DNA of 64,000 nucleotides, taken from the NCBI GenBank assembly GCA_022606425.2, contig JAHDVF020001299.1, positions 1 through 64,000 of the forward strand. The letters are read 5' to 3'. Positions 32,871 to 43,897 of this stretch are shown here, one piece after another (position 1 is the first letter of the stretch; every line of letters begins with the position of its first letter). A program made the translations under genes and the position numbers. This DNA comes from Lepidostoma basale. Taxonomy: Eukaryota > Arthropoda > Insecta > Trichoptera > Lepidostomatidae. Below the pieces are notes generated by a model, which was not told the origin of the DNA, did not search any database, and was given only the letters and a program-made list of their open reading frames with translations.

Positions 32871-33241
32871 AGATGATGAACTGAAAATATTTTCTAAAAC
32901 TAAGATCGCAGTCAGTGAACATGTGATACCGGTTCGTATGCATGAAAATGACCAAATTAAAATTAAAATAAAATAGATACGCTAGAGTTAAATCAAGCAA
33001 TTAAGTTTGATAAAATATTAAATAACAAGGTTTTGCAGAACGTTCTAAAATTATAAAGAACTGACAATCAAATCTAGAAAAACAAAACACCATCAATAAA
33101 ATTCTTCTATTATAGTACCTACATATACACAAGAAAAGTGTTATAGATTAATCCCAGTTTTTCAGTGTAGAATTGAATTAAATTGGAGACTTAGATTCCG
33201 TCATGATATCTAACTGGATACGTATTTAAAATTATAATAAT
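32871..33241. other. AT-rich, nothing recognised
   Basis: No gene or shared repeat was seen. Confidence 0.35.
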
Positions 33242-33352
33242 AAAAAATATATAAGGATTAATTGTATCTCAATAGAGACGAAGATGTAAATTATTTTCTG
33301 GAAACAGAATGGTGGTCGAGGCGCTTACAGGACTTATGACCTTCATTGGTTG
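33242..33352 (+). repeat. FB-B half element
   Basis: ATAAGGATTAATTGTATCTC, AATAGAGACGAAGATGTAAA, GGTGGTCGAGGCGCTTACAG and GACTTATGACCTTCATTGGT follow one arm and stop at the point that is the centre of the 21.4-kb palindrome. Confidence 0.85.
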
Positions 33353-34248
33353 GTTGGCAATTATCATACAGTACTAGATTACGCCTGGAGATGTCTCTCC
33401 AATTTTTATGCTTTTATTTTTATTTCACATTGGAGATTTCAAAATTATTTGATTAATATACTTTGTATCAGTAATTATAAAATAAAATATGTAATGCCAC
33501 TATTGAATCGATGGAAAATAAATAAAAAATGGAGTCACTTAAGTTTTACATCCTCGCTTATATTTTTTTATGATCCATCGTACGGTTATGAATTCCTAGA
33601 TCATTAATAATATTGTGTTATTAATTTGTGTGCACTCGTCAAAATGTGAAGTTACAAGTAAATTTACTGAAATGATTCACCAGAAGGATACACGACCACA
33701 ATAGTAGCGAATGCAATAACGACCGATTAGTGCTCATTTCGATTAAAAATTGGAACACTTTTCAAGGTTGTACTCGTACAATACACAAACGTGTATAATA
33801 ATTATAAAAATCTAGATAGGATATTTTAACTACAGAAATCATGCATTATCGATATCAGTGGCAATGCTTATATTAATTCTTTTTATGTATTTTGCGCTAA
33901 TGAAAACAATCGAATCGTATTCTTTTTTTCGAATTCGTTTGTTTTCAAAATATGCACCATTTCGAAACAAAATAAACGTAACAAATGGTTGTTTATAAAC
34001 AAACAATCCCTAATTTAATCCATTTTTATGTATATTGTTGAATTATAACTAGGCAATTCTATGTTATTATACTGCATACAAAATAAAATCATAATGTTTA
34101 TTTAACTTCGTGTTTTTTATGTACCAGAGAACCATGAAGTCTTAAGTGAATTTTGGCTGAAATGAATTATGCATATTACAAACGTTTCATGTATTAACAA
34201 AGATACATTATCATGTTATTATATTTTTTAATCCTTCTTCTTCTTCTT
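33353..34248. other. AT-rich, nothing recognised
   Basis: The open frame 33350-33607 lacks motifs. A TTC run lies at about 34233-34250. Confidence 0.35.
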
Positions 34249-34760
34249 CATTTTTGGTAGACTCAGGAGTCTGTTATTTCAGGCGGGTCCTCTTGAGACG
34301 CTGAACTCCAGCTTTCTCTCCACCGTTTCGGGGGTCTTCCTGGTCGGCATTGTCCGTTTGGCGTTCCATGGAGAGCTATGTGTGGTATCCTATTTAAGCT
34401 CATCCTTTTTACGTGTTGATGCCAGTATCGCCGACTTTGACGTCCCCATCTGACACATCTTCGACCTCGCAGATTTCTCGGATTGCTGTATTCCTAACTC
34501 GATCACGTAGGGTCTTACCAGCTATAGCGCGGAGTGTTTTCATCTCGGTTATCCTGAGCATGCTCTTTGTCTTGACAGTGTCTGCCCTCGATTCAATGTC
34601 ATATGTGAGGATTGGTCGCACACAGGTCTTATAGATGCGTACCTTGCTGTCAGTCCTAATGTCCTTGTTTCTCCATATGACATCTTTCAGGCAGCCTGCA
34701 AGCGCTGCAGGCCTATCCATCTGTGACCTTACATCTCTAGGGAGGTCATTAGAGCTGGTT
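34249..34760 (-). pseudogene. RTE-like LINE C-terminal fragment
   Basis: The minus-strand frame 34720-34409 reads SKVRIYKTCVRPILTYDIES, then SMLRITEMKTLRAIAGKTLR and DRVRNTAIREICEVEDV. It is the canonical IYKTxVRPxLTYxxE block of non-LTR elements. Downstream (34409-34249) fragments resemble PWNAKRTMPTRKTPETVERK. It ends in a TTCTTCTTC simple repeat. Confidence 0.85.
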
Positions 34761-34813
34761 AGTTTTTAATCATGTTAAGAGAAAATATAATATTTGGGAG
34801 ATGCCTATTGATG

Positions 34814-34953
34814 GCAATGAGGTTCGCAACACATCACACCGCGTCTCCCGCTGGGCGAAAAGAGAAGGATGGAGTGTCGCATCGGTTAAAGTGTGGTAGT
34901 CCATTCTTTCTGCCTACCCTTTCGGGCAGACGGCGTGATGGTTAGTTAGTTTT
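34814..34953 (+). repeat. Fold-back derivative of the LINE 3' tail
   Basis: Second copy of the 3228 type: CATCACACCGCGTCTCCCGC and GCGAAAAGAGAAGGATGGAG on the left, CCATTCTTTCTGCCTACCCT and TTCGGGCAGACGGCGTGATG on the right, ending GGTTAGTTAG. Left and right are near complements. Confidence 0.75.
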
Positions 34954-35790
34954 TTTTTGTCTATTCAATATAAATGTACCTACTCGAAAACTAAATAGAT
35001 ATTTTTTAGAATATTATCTTTTCAATGAGGTCAGGAAACCATGTAAAATGCACATAAGACCTTCGGTTGAATTGGGTACTATCTAATTCATATATTTATT
35101 CGATTAAAATAATATCAGTAGAGTTATCAGATTTATAGATATGTCATGCTTACTGCAATATATTGATACGGAGCGAGCTTTAATCATGCATGCTTAGTGC
35201 TGATAAATTTACATTATTAATGAATGGGAATAAGTTGATTGAAACGGAACTGATTAACGAAAAATTGAAAAATCTCTCGCGGGCAGTTAGCTCCGTAGTA
35301 TAAACACCAACACCACTCGATTCCAAAAATAAAATCTCTTTGATCATATTTTGTTGGACTACAAAATGTGCATAAACTATAACAAAATAAACAAACATCA
35401 TAGAATTTTTATTTTATTGACGTGAGCGTAATCGCTCCTATCTATTTGGTACATTTCAAAATACATCAATTCATGTTAGTTTCATTTTTACGTTCTACAT
35501 ATATATAATACCCACGTCACTAGCTTGATCGATGAATGAAATTAAAATTCGCAATAAAAATGGTTAATACATAAATGTAGCATCTAGTACGTACCATTAA
35601 TTTTAAAAATAGTAAAATACCAACAAAAATTACCATGTAACGTATATAACTAGGTAAAGTACCTACTCGGAAGTAAGTAATACCCATCGTGCTTAAGGGA
35701 AAGACCTAACCTAACCTAACCTAACCTAACATATATACGGTTAATTTCGTGTTTTTAGAGCATTGTCTCAGTCATTTAAACATATAATAA
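34954..35790. other. AT-rich, nothing recognised apart from a CCTAA run
   Basis: The open frame 35401-35180 on the minus strand has no motif. Confidence 0.35.
35705..35729 (-). repeat. (CCTAA)5, insect telomere-type repeat
   Basis: Five exact CCTAA units (TTAGG on the minus strand). TTAGG is the canonical telomere repeat of Lepidoptera and most insects. An internal run of this size can mark a healed break or a telomere-targeted retroelement tail, or be chance. Confidence 0.85.
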
Positions 35791-35970
35791 TTGAATAAAA
35801 CGATGTTTTTCAACTACTTCCAATTTTGTCTTTGCCAGCGAGCCTGGCGAAACCGGTCGCTATCGAAATAAAGACAAAGTGGAAGTTGTTAAAAAACGTC
35901 GTTTTATTTAATTATTATTCAAAATGAACTTCCATCAAGAAATTTCAGTAAAATCGTTTGATTATTTAAA
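35791..35970. repeat. FB-D palindromic element (reference copy)
   Basis: The outer arms AATAAAACGATGTTTTTCAA and TTAAAAAACGTCGTTTTATT are inverted. The inner arms carry TTTTGTCTTTG and TCGAAATAAAGACAAAGTGG around GCGAGCCTGGCGAAACCGGT. A conserved flank ATTTCAGTAAAATCGTTTGA (about 35940) is shared with the 11677 copy. Confidence 0.85.
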
Positions 35971-36309
35971 CACATGCCCAAATATTAGTCTGTTAGTGCA
36001 TCGTGCGACAGAGATGATACTCTAAAAAGCCGAAGTTAACCGATTATGGAAGACAGTCTCTTTCTTAAGCCCGGTGTATATTAGGTACTTACCGCCAGGT
36101 ACTGTATTCAATTTTGTGCAAACCATTATTTTTGTGGGCTAACAATTTTTTAATTGTATTTTTATTTTTAATACAATTTTATATTTCTAAGTACGTCATT
36201 AAAAAAACGCTTATAGCTTTAGAAAGTTATTTATTTTTTGGGATACCCAAAAATATGTCAAATCTCATTTATATAATACATAATTACAGGGGTAATAAGG
36301 AGTAATAAG

Positions 36310-36611
36310 AGTCACTAAGATGGTTTGGACATATGGAACGAATGGATGAGGGAAGAATGGTTAAAAAGATATAAACAAGTAGTGTGAATGGAAAAAAATG
36401 TCGAGGAAGGCCAAAGAAGACATGAATGACCAAATTAATCAATTACTGAAAGGCGGCCATGTTCGAAGTAGGAACAATCGACGAGCGTGAATGTCACGAT
36501 GTGTGAATGTAGAAGAGGCCCGAGAGTTATGTCAGGATAAAACAATGTGGCGATCCATCCTCTCTGCCTACTCCTCCGGAGAAACGGCGTGATGGTTAGT
36601 TAGTTAGTTTA
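36310..36611 (+). pseudogene. RTE-like LINE 3' end, longest copy
   Basis: Broken plus-strand frames read RWFGHMERMDEGRMVKKI, NGKKCRGRPKKT, HVRSRNNRRA and EARELCQDKTMWRSILSAYS. It then ends GCGTGATGGTTAGTTAGTTA. This copy links the widespread tail (2819, 11398, 62996) to an RTE-type coding end. It lies about 90 bp upstream of the acceptor of the first broad coding exon. Confidence 0.85.
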
Positions 36612-36700
36612 ATACATAATCACACTAAACTCCAAGTCCCAATCCCCAGTATTAATTAATTGAATAATTTACTAATTTTGGTTTGTTTTTTTGCCAACAG

Positions 36701-36911
36701 TGATACCTATGCCACGATGGTAGACACGACAGACACCCAGCACTTCTGCCTGCGATGGAACAACTACCAGAGCAGCATAACGTCAGCGTTCGAGAACCTC
36801 CGCGATGACGAGGACTTCGTTGACGTCACATTGGCATGTGACGGCAAAAGCCTCAAGGCGCACAGGGTTGTTCTTTCTGCCTGCAGCCCCTTCTTCAGAG
36901 AACTACTGAAG
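36701..36911 (+). CDS. br: broad (BR-C) first coding exon: BTB domain, N-terminal part
   Basis: The coding part is 36717-36911 (65 codons); 36701-36716 is 5' UTR after the acceptor TTTTTTTGCCAACAG. The start ATG at 36717 is chosen because [20 protein letters not shown] is the Broad N-terminus; the upstream in-frame ATG at 36660 lies in intron. Then come [20 protein letters not shown] and [20 protein letters not shown], the first half of the BTB/POZ dimerisation domain. The donor at 36912 (GTAACC) follows RELLK at phase 0. Broad is a nuclear transcription factor induced by ecdysone, specifying pupal fate. Earlier non-coding exons are expected but were not found. Confidence 0.97.
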
Positions 36912-38414
36912 GTAACCACTTACTTTAATACCCCTCATAAATATTTCGCCCTTTTAAAGAAATCTTACAAGCTGCCACTATGCCTAGAGTTTTTTTTATT
37001 AGCCCTACCCGAGCCGTCATATTTCGGTTTAAATTAATTTAAAGAAATTTTAATCCTAAATCGAATGATTCATGCAAAAATATTTCAAGATACTTAAAAA
37101 AATTATCGCATCGTATTTCGTTTCAATAACTTCGTTTACAGAATTAATTGTATATACGAGCACGCAAATAATTATTGAACATTTATATGTGGCCGAGCCA
37201 TAAAGGGCTCCCTCCGCCTCCGCTTATCCGAAGCTGTTAAAGGCGCAGCGGTGCCTTTCGTCAGCTTCACTCGTGCACTCCCTAGGCCCGTCCCCCATCC
37301 ATGCGGGACTTACGTTAAAAAATGATATTGATAATATATGTATATTTGCAATCAAGGGGGACCCAGATCACATTTAAGCTACGCTACTCTCCCTCAATGA
37401 TCCGCCGCGCCGTACACACGTAGCAATACAACAGCAAAAGAAAATACATAAATAACATGTGTTAGAGAAAGAATAAAAAAGAAATTTAACATACAATTCC
37501 AGCTTGTATTGCATCATTGTATCGTATTATAATAAATAGGTGGGTACCTACTAATCGAGCAGCCTCTCGTGGATTTCATTTTAACTTCAAAACTACCATC
37601 CCTTTTATTCTGAAACGTAGCAGGGGCGCCAACCAAAAGCTGAAGTATTTTGAATGTAATTTGACAGCTGTTTTACTGTGGGTTTAAATAGTAGTTTTGT
37701 ATATCGTATAATTTCGATAAATTTATTCAACGCAGGTAATTACTTTTATATAATTTGTGTATAAATTGAGTTCCGATTTTTGATACAGACAAATAAATTC
37801 TTCTTTGATTTACTGAATTAATCAATACATTTTTAATCTAATTGTAAGTTCAAGACTAGATTTGTGTCCGAAAATATTTTCTATCTCTAATTCAAAGACT
37901 ATGATCCTGTAGTCATAACTCATTGATATTCTACAGTTCGTCTCCTGAGAGTAAGAGGGTTCCAAGTAACAAAATTTCACATTTGGCTTTTTTTCGTGAA
38001 AAGGATTCTTACTAACCTTATCTATACGTACAATTAAAAAAAACATGTAGTAGTATCGTCATTTTGATGTTACGAAAATAATCAAGTTCCATCTGATCAT
38101 TCAAAACACACGATTCACTGAAGTAGGATTCATTTACACTTAGAACTTTATTATTACAACTGTCGCCAGTGAAAATTAAAAAAAAAAGTTTCTCGGTAAA
38201 AGAGTTTCATCTGCTTCAGATGGAACCCTTTTATTCCAAGATACACACCCGAAACCAACAAAACTTTGAGTTCATTTTTCTCAACTTTTTACTTTTGACA
38301 GTTGGAACCTTCTTACTCTCAGGTGACGAGTTGTTAACCCTTTAAAAATTATGCACTGAAATATTGATGTTCGTTGTGATTTATTTAAATAATAAATAAA
38401 TTATTTTTTTGCAG
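36912..38414 (+). other. br: broad intron 1
   Basis: The intron runs from GTAACC to TTTTTTTGCAG. It contains a family E repeat at 37200-37318 (minus strand). The remainder is AT-rich and no exon was seen. An ordinary open frame runs past the donor for 42 codons and is not used. Confidence 0.85.
37200..37318 (-). repeat. Family E repeat in broad intron 1
   Basis: TTATCCGAAGCTGTTAAAGG, GCGGTGCCTTTCGTCAGCTT and CATGCGGGACTTACGTTAA are the inverse of the 19385-19505 copy. GC content is higher than the host intron. Confidence 0.65.
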
Positions 38415-38597
38415 TCAACACCATGCAAGCACCCTGTGATAGTCCTGCAAGATGTTGCCTTCACGGACCTGCACGCGCTGGTGGAATTCATCTACCACGG
38501 GGAGGTCAATGTGCACCAGCGCTCGCTCAGCAGCTTCCTGAAGACAGCTGAAGCTCTCCGTGTCTCCGGACTCACGCAACACGATGATGCCCAAGGG
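38415..38597 (+). CDS. br: broad coding exon 2: BTB domain, C-terminal part
   Basis: 61 codons, phase 0 at both ends, between acceptor TTATTTTTTTGCAG and donor GGGGTAAGA. It encodes [61 protein letters not shown]. This completes the BTB/POZ fold ([21 protein letters not shown] and [13 protein letters not shown] are BTB-TTK family signatures). The split of the BTB domain after LLK is consistent with phase-0 joining to exon 1. The end of the exon (HDDAQG) departs from the Drosophila sequence as I remember it; the linker is known to be fast-evolving. Confidence 0.97.
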
Positions 38598-38893
38598 GTA
38601 AGAGAACTTACCATATTTTTTATTCCATAAACAATTTTCGGAGACTGCAAATATTAAAATATATATCAATGAGTTGCATTAAACTAAAAAAAATCTTTTG
38701 TAAATGTGAACTTTTTAAATTTAAATATCCTTACAATACATAAATATATACATATTTTTACAAAATATTACTGATTTAATTTTTTTAAAGGGTTTATTAT
38801 AACTACTCAGAATGGAAACCCAAAAACTTATTTTTCACTTTGAACTCTTTATCAAGTTTTTTTTTTTTGTATAATAAGTTAAAATAGTACATA

Positions 38894-39127
38894 TCGCCTC
38901 TTTGCAAGAATAACGTGCTATCTCGAAAAATTGATTTTTTTTTAAATGAAACAAGCTCTCCGTCTGAAAGAGATAACCTGACAACACAATGTACCACTGT
39001 TGTGTTGTCTCTTTCCCTCATAAATTCTCTGTTTTTCACTTTAAAAATAATACGTTTTTGTAGAAAATAATGTTGAACACGGCGGATTTGATTTTCGAAA
39101 TGTCACGTTATTCTTGCAAAGAGGCGA
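38894..39127. mobile_element. MITE with perfect 24-bp TIRs in broad intron 2
   Basis: TCGCCTCTTTGCAAGAATAA followed by CGTG at 38894-38917 is exactly repeated in inverse form at 39104-39127. Both ends are flanked by TA, the target duplication of Tc1/mariner-type elements. The 234-bp unit has no transposase. No second copy is present in this window. Confidence 0.85.
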
Positions 39128-39674
39128 TATTATGCACATAACACGTATTCTAATAATAAAAAAGTTTACTTTCAATAATATTATTTTACAAATCAAAAGG
39201 TTGCATTATATGTTATATTTAAAATGTTATATAATTGATTTCTGGTTTCTTCTGGTATAATCTTCATATAGATTTAGTGCCGTTTATATAAAATAATTTT
39301 GGAATTTTATTTTACTTCTAAAGACAAGCTTCGGTGTATCTTTTTTCTTAATTTATAAGAATGGTCATGTTGGTTGGCCTTAATCCTCTCACATTTTACA
39401 GGAGAGTCTTTTTAAAATATAAAGAAGTTCCACAAATCCATGTATGAAAATAAGTTAGTTTATGGTTTTAAAATCATAATCATAATAATATTTTAACAGA
39501 TATTTATTTCATAAAATAATTTGTTAAGTTATTGAGCTTTTAATGGCATATAGGGTTTTGCAGACTTTTGACATATCATTAACATTTTATCATGCTTGAT
39601 TTATCATGAGTTCTGAATCATTAGTTTTTGCCATAATGTATAGTTCCTATTTAATGAATTTTTTTTTTTTTTAA

Positions 39675-39842
39675 ATACTAACACCAAAGATTTAAATCAA
39701 TGATATTAGAATTTATTTTACAATCTTCAATGTGAGCAGAAAATAGCTCATTATTATGAAGAAGGAATCTGGTCGTGTCCAGGCTCGAACCCAAGTCCCC
39801 TTGATCAGAAGCCAAGCGTTCTATCCCCTACACCACCACACG
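39675..39842 (-). repeat. SINE-B, minus strand, close to broad exon 3
   Basis: It is the inverse of the 13701 and 27358 copies: GATATTAGAATTTATTTTAC, AATGTGAGCAGAAAATAGCT, AGGCTCGAACCCAAG (B-box) and GCGTTCTATCCCCTACACCA (A-box side). It ends 124 bp before the exon 3 start. Confidence 0.88.
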
Positions 39843-39966
39843 ACATTGAAATCTCAAAATCGACAAAATCTGACATGTGTGCTTTTGTCAAATAAGTACA
39901 GATATATACATCGTATTGTAAAATGGCGAAAAATGTGATTTTTTTTAATGTTGTAATATATTTCAG

Positions 39967-40133
39967 TTGGCGCAGGTGCACAATATGGCGGCGAGAATGG
40001 CGGCCGCCCCACTGTCTCCTCCACCACCCCCGCCTCTGCCGCCCCCGCACAACACCCCTTCCTACTGCGACAAGCTTGAGGAGGCGCTTCTATCTCACGG
40101 GGGCCCGCCCACAGTGCAACAGTTCCTCCGAAG
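39967..40133 (+). CDS. br: broad coding exon 3: proline-rich linker
   Basis: 55 codons plus 2 bases, from acceptor TAATATATTTCAG to donor AAGGTATTT. It encodes LAQVHNMAARMAAAPLSPPP, a PPPPLPPPHN run and TPSYCDKLEEALLSHGGPPT, VQQFLR. LAQ after the BTB domain is also where Drosophila Broad has LAQ. No DNA-binding motif is present; it is a low-complexity linker between BTB and zinc fingers. The exon is strongly GC-rich against AT-rich introns, as for all broad exons here. The donor is followed within about 30 bp by an FB-A insertion. Confidence 0.92.
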
Positions 40134-40160
40134 GTATTTAGTGACATTACATCTCTCATT

Positions 40161-40408
40161 TTTATTATTGTTTCTGGGACAATGATGTAAAACTCCATAT
40201 TAAATAATTAATGCGAATGAAAATGTTTGTTTTCTAGAAGTTTTATTATATTTTATAGGAACGACATGTTTTGCATTTCTAACGCATTGTCAAATGTGAA
40301 ACATGTCATTCACATAAAATATAAGAAAATTTGCAGAAAACGAATGTTTTCATTCATATTAATTATTTAATATGGAGTTTTACATCAGTTTTCAAGAAAC
40401 AATAAATA
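40161..40408. repeat. FB-A in broad intron 3
   Basis: A complete unit: TTGTTTCTGGGACAATGATG at the left end, arms TGTTTTCTAGAAGTTTTATT and TGTGAAACATGTCATTCACA, then GAATGTTTTCATTCATATTA and the end TTTTCAAGAAACAATAAAT. It starts only 28 bp after the exon 3 boundary. Confidence 0.85.
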
Positions 40409-40857
40409 AACATTTCAGTTTTGCTATACTATTTTTTTTCATTATCAAATTTGAATTCATAAAGATTCTTGCTATTATAGATATCATAATGTTGTACACT
40501 ATTAATTAGGACATATATAATATATTACGCTATATAGATTATTGGATGATCTTTATTTTTTAAATAATATGTTTTTTTAAATAAATTTAAAACAATTTTA
40601 TTGTTCTGTTACATACAAATAAAGTATACAATTTCTGTTTTAAACTGATAAAAACTTTGAAAATAACATGTGTTTATTAAATCTTGAATATTTGGGCATA
40701 ATAAAATAAAAATAAAATTAAGGAATGGTATTTAAGAAAAATTTTGTTTTATAGATAACTAGTATAATTTCCAACCAGTGTTTTTTATTTATTTATACGT
40801 CCAATTATAAAAGATGTCTTGTGTAATAATAATAAAAAACATGTTTTTATTTATTAG

Positions 40858-41203
40858 GGTCAACCACCACCCCCGTCGCATATCTCGCAGCTCCGACAAC
40901 TCGCCGGACAGCCACAAGCGACTGCGGCACGACAACAACAACACGGAACAGCTGTCCCACATGCCTCAGGGCAACCTGCCCCATGACTTCTCCACCAAAC
41001 ACCACCACTCGATCATGAGCTCTCGCTTGAACCACTCGGTGGACGGAGGCGGCAACAACGGCAACGGCATCTCCAACTCCAGCGGCAGCCCCTCGCCCGG
41101 CCTCATGGAGGACGTGAAGAACGAGCCTATGGAGCTGCTCTGCGGGGTGGCCACAGATCTGGACAGGAGCGACGATTCCCCTCCATCACATCAGAGACCT
41201 CAT
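40858..41203 (+). CDS. br: broad coding exon 4: linker with VKNEPMELLC motif
   Basis: Follows acceptor TTTTTATTTATTAG; its first base completes an Arg codon split by intron 3, then 115 codons to the donor CATGTAAGG (phase 0). Encoded segments are VNHHPRRISRSSDNSPDSHK, RLRHDNNNTEQLSHMPQGNL, PHDFSTKHHHSIMSSRLNHS, GGNNGNGISNSSGSPSPGLM and EDVKNEPMELLCGVATDLDR. DFSTKHH, NGNGIS and VKxEPM recall the Drosophila Broad linker. VKNEP fits a SUMO-acceptor-like motif (hydrophobic-K-x-E), which is inference only. The rest is Ser/Asn/His-rich and probably disordered. Confidence 0.93.
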
Positions 41204-42249
41204 GTAAGGTTCAGAAATGTAATTATACCCTTTTTAATTTCTTTTTAGTTTCTAGTTTTTTTTTTATTAATATTTAAGTTTTTTTTATTTCCTTTGTTTT
41301 ATTCAACACTTTCTTGCGCAAAATTTTCAAATAATCTTGTAAGATGCTTAAATTATTTAAATAAGGAATAAAACCGATAGGAATTAAAACTGTTCTTAAT
41401 AAATAATTACAATTTATTTTTGTATATTATTCATGTCGGTGAGCATTCACAAAAACCATGTACGTGCTAGGCGTGTATTGAGCACTATACACAAATCGGT
41501 TGTACGCTTCGAGCGCGTACTTGGCAATCAATGTGTTAAATGATAAAATATAAGGTGTATTTTTTTCCAATCGCTAGCTGAAGTAACAAAATGATATGTA
41601 ATTTTCTTAATCCATCTAAAAACCAAGTACTGATATAATTTATTGTAATTTATATCATTTATAAAATATATAATCTCTAAAGAACATTTAGCATCACTTT
41701 TTTGCCTGTATTTACAATTAATTAGCCTATGTTCATAATTTCATTTCTCATGGAGGTCTTTTGACTCAATTATATATGTTTTTTTAACTTTTGTAACTAT
41801 TATTATAATACTTGGGAAATGTTCTATTGTTATTAAAAATTTAATTCCATTTTCATTATATGAATCAGTTGGATCATTATTATACTTTTTATTTTTTTAA
41901 TCTAAGTTTTTTTTTTCATACAATATTTGTTTTTTTTAATGAATCCAGAGGTGTTATTTTTTTATTTCTTACTCATGAAGCAGATTTATCTAATAATAAT
42001 TATTATTATTTATATGCGCCGTTTTCGTATGTAAATCATCTCAAAGATATATTTTTTCTAAATAATACCTCAATCTGATTTTAGTACAATTTTATCATTA
42101 AATAAAAAATGAGGATAGCAGTGATGTCACAAAAAAAACTTTTAATCTGAACCATAGATTTGTTCTAAATTTGAACGGTAGAAAAAATAGACAAATAAAA
42201 CCAAATTTTCATTCCATTTTTGACTGACACTGACAAAACATTTCACCAG
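41204..42249 (+). other. br: broad intron 4
   Basis: An AT-rich intron of 1046 bp, acceptor TGACAAAACATTTCACCAG. A GC-richer patch at 41435-41540 is unassigned. The Phe/Tyr-rich open frame 41860-42078 is compositional. Confidence 0.8.
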
Positions 42250-42421
42250 ATGGGACCGCCGTCTCGAGGTTCATCGGCCGAGGCGGATGTCCGCACCACC
42301 CCCCCGAGCCACCAGCCCCCGCCCCCTTCGTTCCTGTCACCCAGCGATGCCAAGCTCTTCGTGCCAAGTAACTTCAATTTCAGTAGCATGGCAGCCCTCG
42401 CAGACCATTCACCGCTCTCAG
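42250..42421 (+). CDS. br: broad coding exon 5: linker
   Basis: 57 codons plus one base, phase 0 in and phase 1 out. It begins MGPPSRGSSAEADVRTTPPS; this ATG is internal, not a start. It continues HQPPPPSFLSPSDAKLFVPS, NFNFSSMAALADHSPLS. The SPSDAKLF and FNFSSMAAL segments parallel the Drosophila segment with SPAENKMF and FNFPNIDPSAL, supporting the exon. Donor CTCAGGTAAAT. Confidence 0.9.
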
Positions 42422-43349
42422 GTAAATTTTACTTTATGTCCGAACCTATCTTTACATTACTCAATTGTGTAATTAATGTATCACAATGTAATTATGTTTT
42501 CAATTAAATGATGTAAAAAAAAAGTTTTATCTAATTTTTTAATGGTTATTCCCGAAATAATCAATTTGTTTAATTTTTATAATTCACTCCAATTATAATT
42601 ACTTTTATTTTTTACTCTCATTTAATTCAAAACTGCCATTTCAATTATTTTGTATTTGTAACCTTTAAATCTAACCTAATCTATTCTTCAACCTAACCTC
42701 AACACAGTGCTTCTATACAGTATATTGACTAACCCAACCAAATCTCTGGCTATTCTTTGCTTAGAATTTATCAATTAATCTTTTATCTCATCTGTTTTAT
42801 AATACAAACTTATAGTTATTAGTCACATTGTACTATGAACGCTTTGAACGAGCAAATGTACTATGTGTGTCTGCTCCAAATATGGTACGGATGCAACAGA
42901 ATGTTTGCAATCTAATCATATTATTGTACGCTAGCTATGTTAATGTAAATATAAGTAAAACGCATGTCATACCGCCGAAACATTGTAATGGGAGAAACTT
43001 CTTTGCGTTAAATTATTGAATTAACAATAGTTTTTCTAAAATTTATGTAACAAAAATCAGAAAACAAATTATATTCATATGACCAATGAGTATTTCAGTA
43101 AAAGGCTTACGGATTATTTCCCTTCTCTGTGTAAAATGGACATATAATAACCTGATATCAAATGCTGGTATTTTTGGTAGAGAGTTGAGTCATTGCGTGT
43201 GATTTGAAGTTTATGAGATAATAGAATCATTGCAGCTATTAGAACATATATTCAACGGATATAGAAATTAAATGCTGTGAGGGTAATAAACACGATAGAA
43301 TTACGAAATCTTCTTTATTTGCATATGCAAAATCAAAATACTTTTATTT

Positions 43350-43573
43350 ATTATTTCTTGAACAATGATGTAAAACTCCATATTGAATAAGTTATTCTAA
43401 TGGAAATGTCTGTTTTCTAGAAGTTTTATTATATCTTTCTAAGGCATTATCAAGCAATGTCTTAGAAAGGTGAAACATGTCATTCCCATAAACTATAATA
43501 AAACTTCTAAAAAACATGTGTTTTCATTTGTGTTAATTATTAAATATGGAGTTTTACATCATTGTTCAAGAAA
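43350..43573. repeat. FB-A in broad intron 5
   Basis: A complete fold-back unit: TTATTTCTTGAACAATGATG, TGTTTTCTAGAAGTTTTATT, CTAAGGCATTATCAAGCAAT, GTGAAACATGTCATTCCCAT, AATAAAACTTCTAAAAAACA, ending TTGTTCAAGAAACAATAAAC. It is the last recognised repeat before the Z-exon cluster. Confidence 0.88.
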
Positions 43574-43846
43574 CAATAAACTAAATTAGAATATTTTAAC
43601 ATTTTAAACTGCTACATTTTAAAATTTGTTTATCGCATTCTTAATTCTTAAAAAATTTTAATAATAGTTTTTGACGTTTTTTTTTAACAATTTCATTTCA
43701 AGATATTTTTTAGGATTCCGTTAAGGAAAGTGGACAATAGCTATGCTAAGAATCTTGTATTAAAGGGGGCACAAGTCTAGGTCATGACATTAAATGGGGT
43801 TAGTCGTCGTCTGGGCAGTGAGTAATGTTGCGTGTTTGTCCGGCAG

Positions 43847-43897
43847 GTTTGGGAAGTCCGGCGCTAACAGCCGACGGTCTTGCGGGAACGTCTCAAG
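43847..43897 (+). CDS. br: broad coding exon 6: short last core exon
   Basis: 51 bases, phase 1 in and phase 1 out, acceptor GTGTTTGTCCGGCAG, donor CAAGGTGAGTGA. It encodes the end of a split Gly codon, then LGSPALTADGLAGTSQ and the first base of the next codon. Drosophila Broad has a comparable GL-Q-LAVSPQG stretch at the end of the core. Because it ends at phase 1 it can splice in frame to any of the four zinc-finger exons. Identification rests on splice sites, phase and position; the peptide alone would be too short. Confidence 0.85.

Noticed and set aside
1..36600. A novel multi-gene system in the first 36 kb
   Set aside because: All open frames with recognisable content are LINE or transposase fragments; the rest is AT-rich sequence. 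No cluster of unknown conserved genes is visible.
36660..36716. Upstream in-frame ATG of the first broad exon
   Set aside because: It lies before the TTTTTTTGCCAACAG acceptor and encodes a hydrophobic, AT-driven stretch; Broad begins with [10 protein letters not shown].
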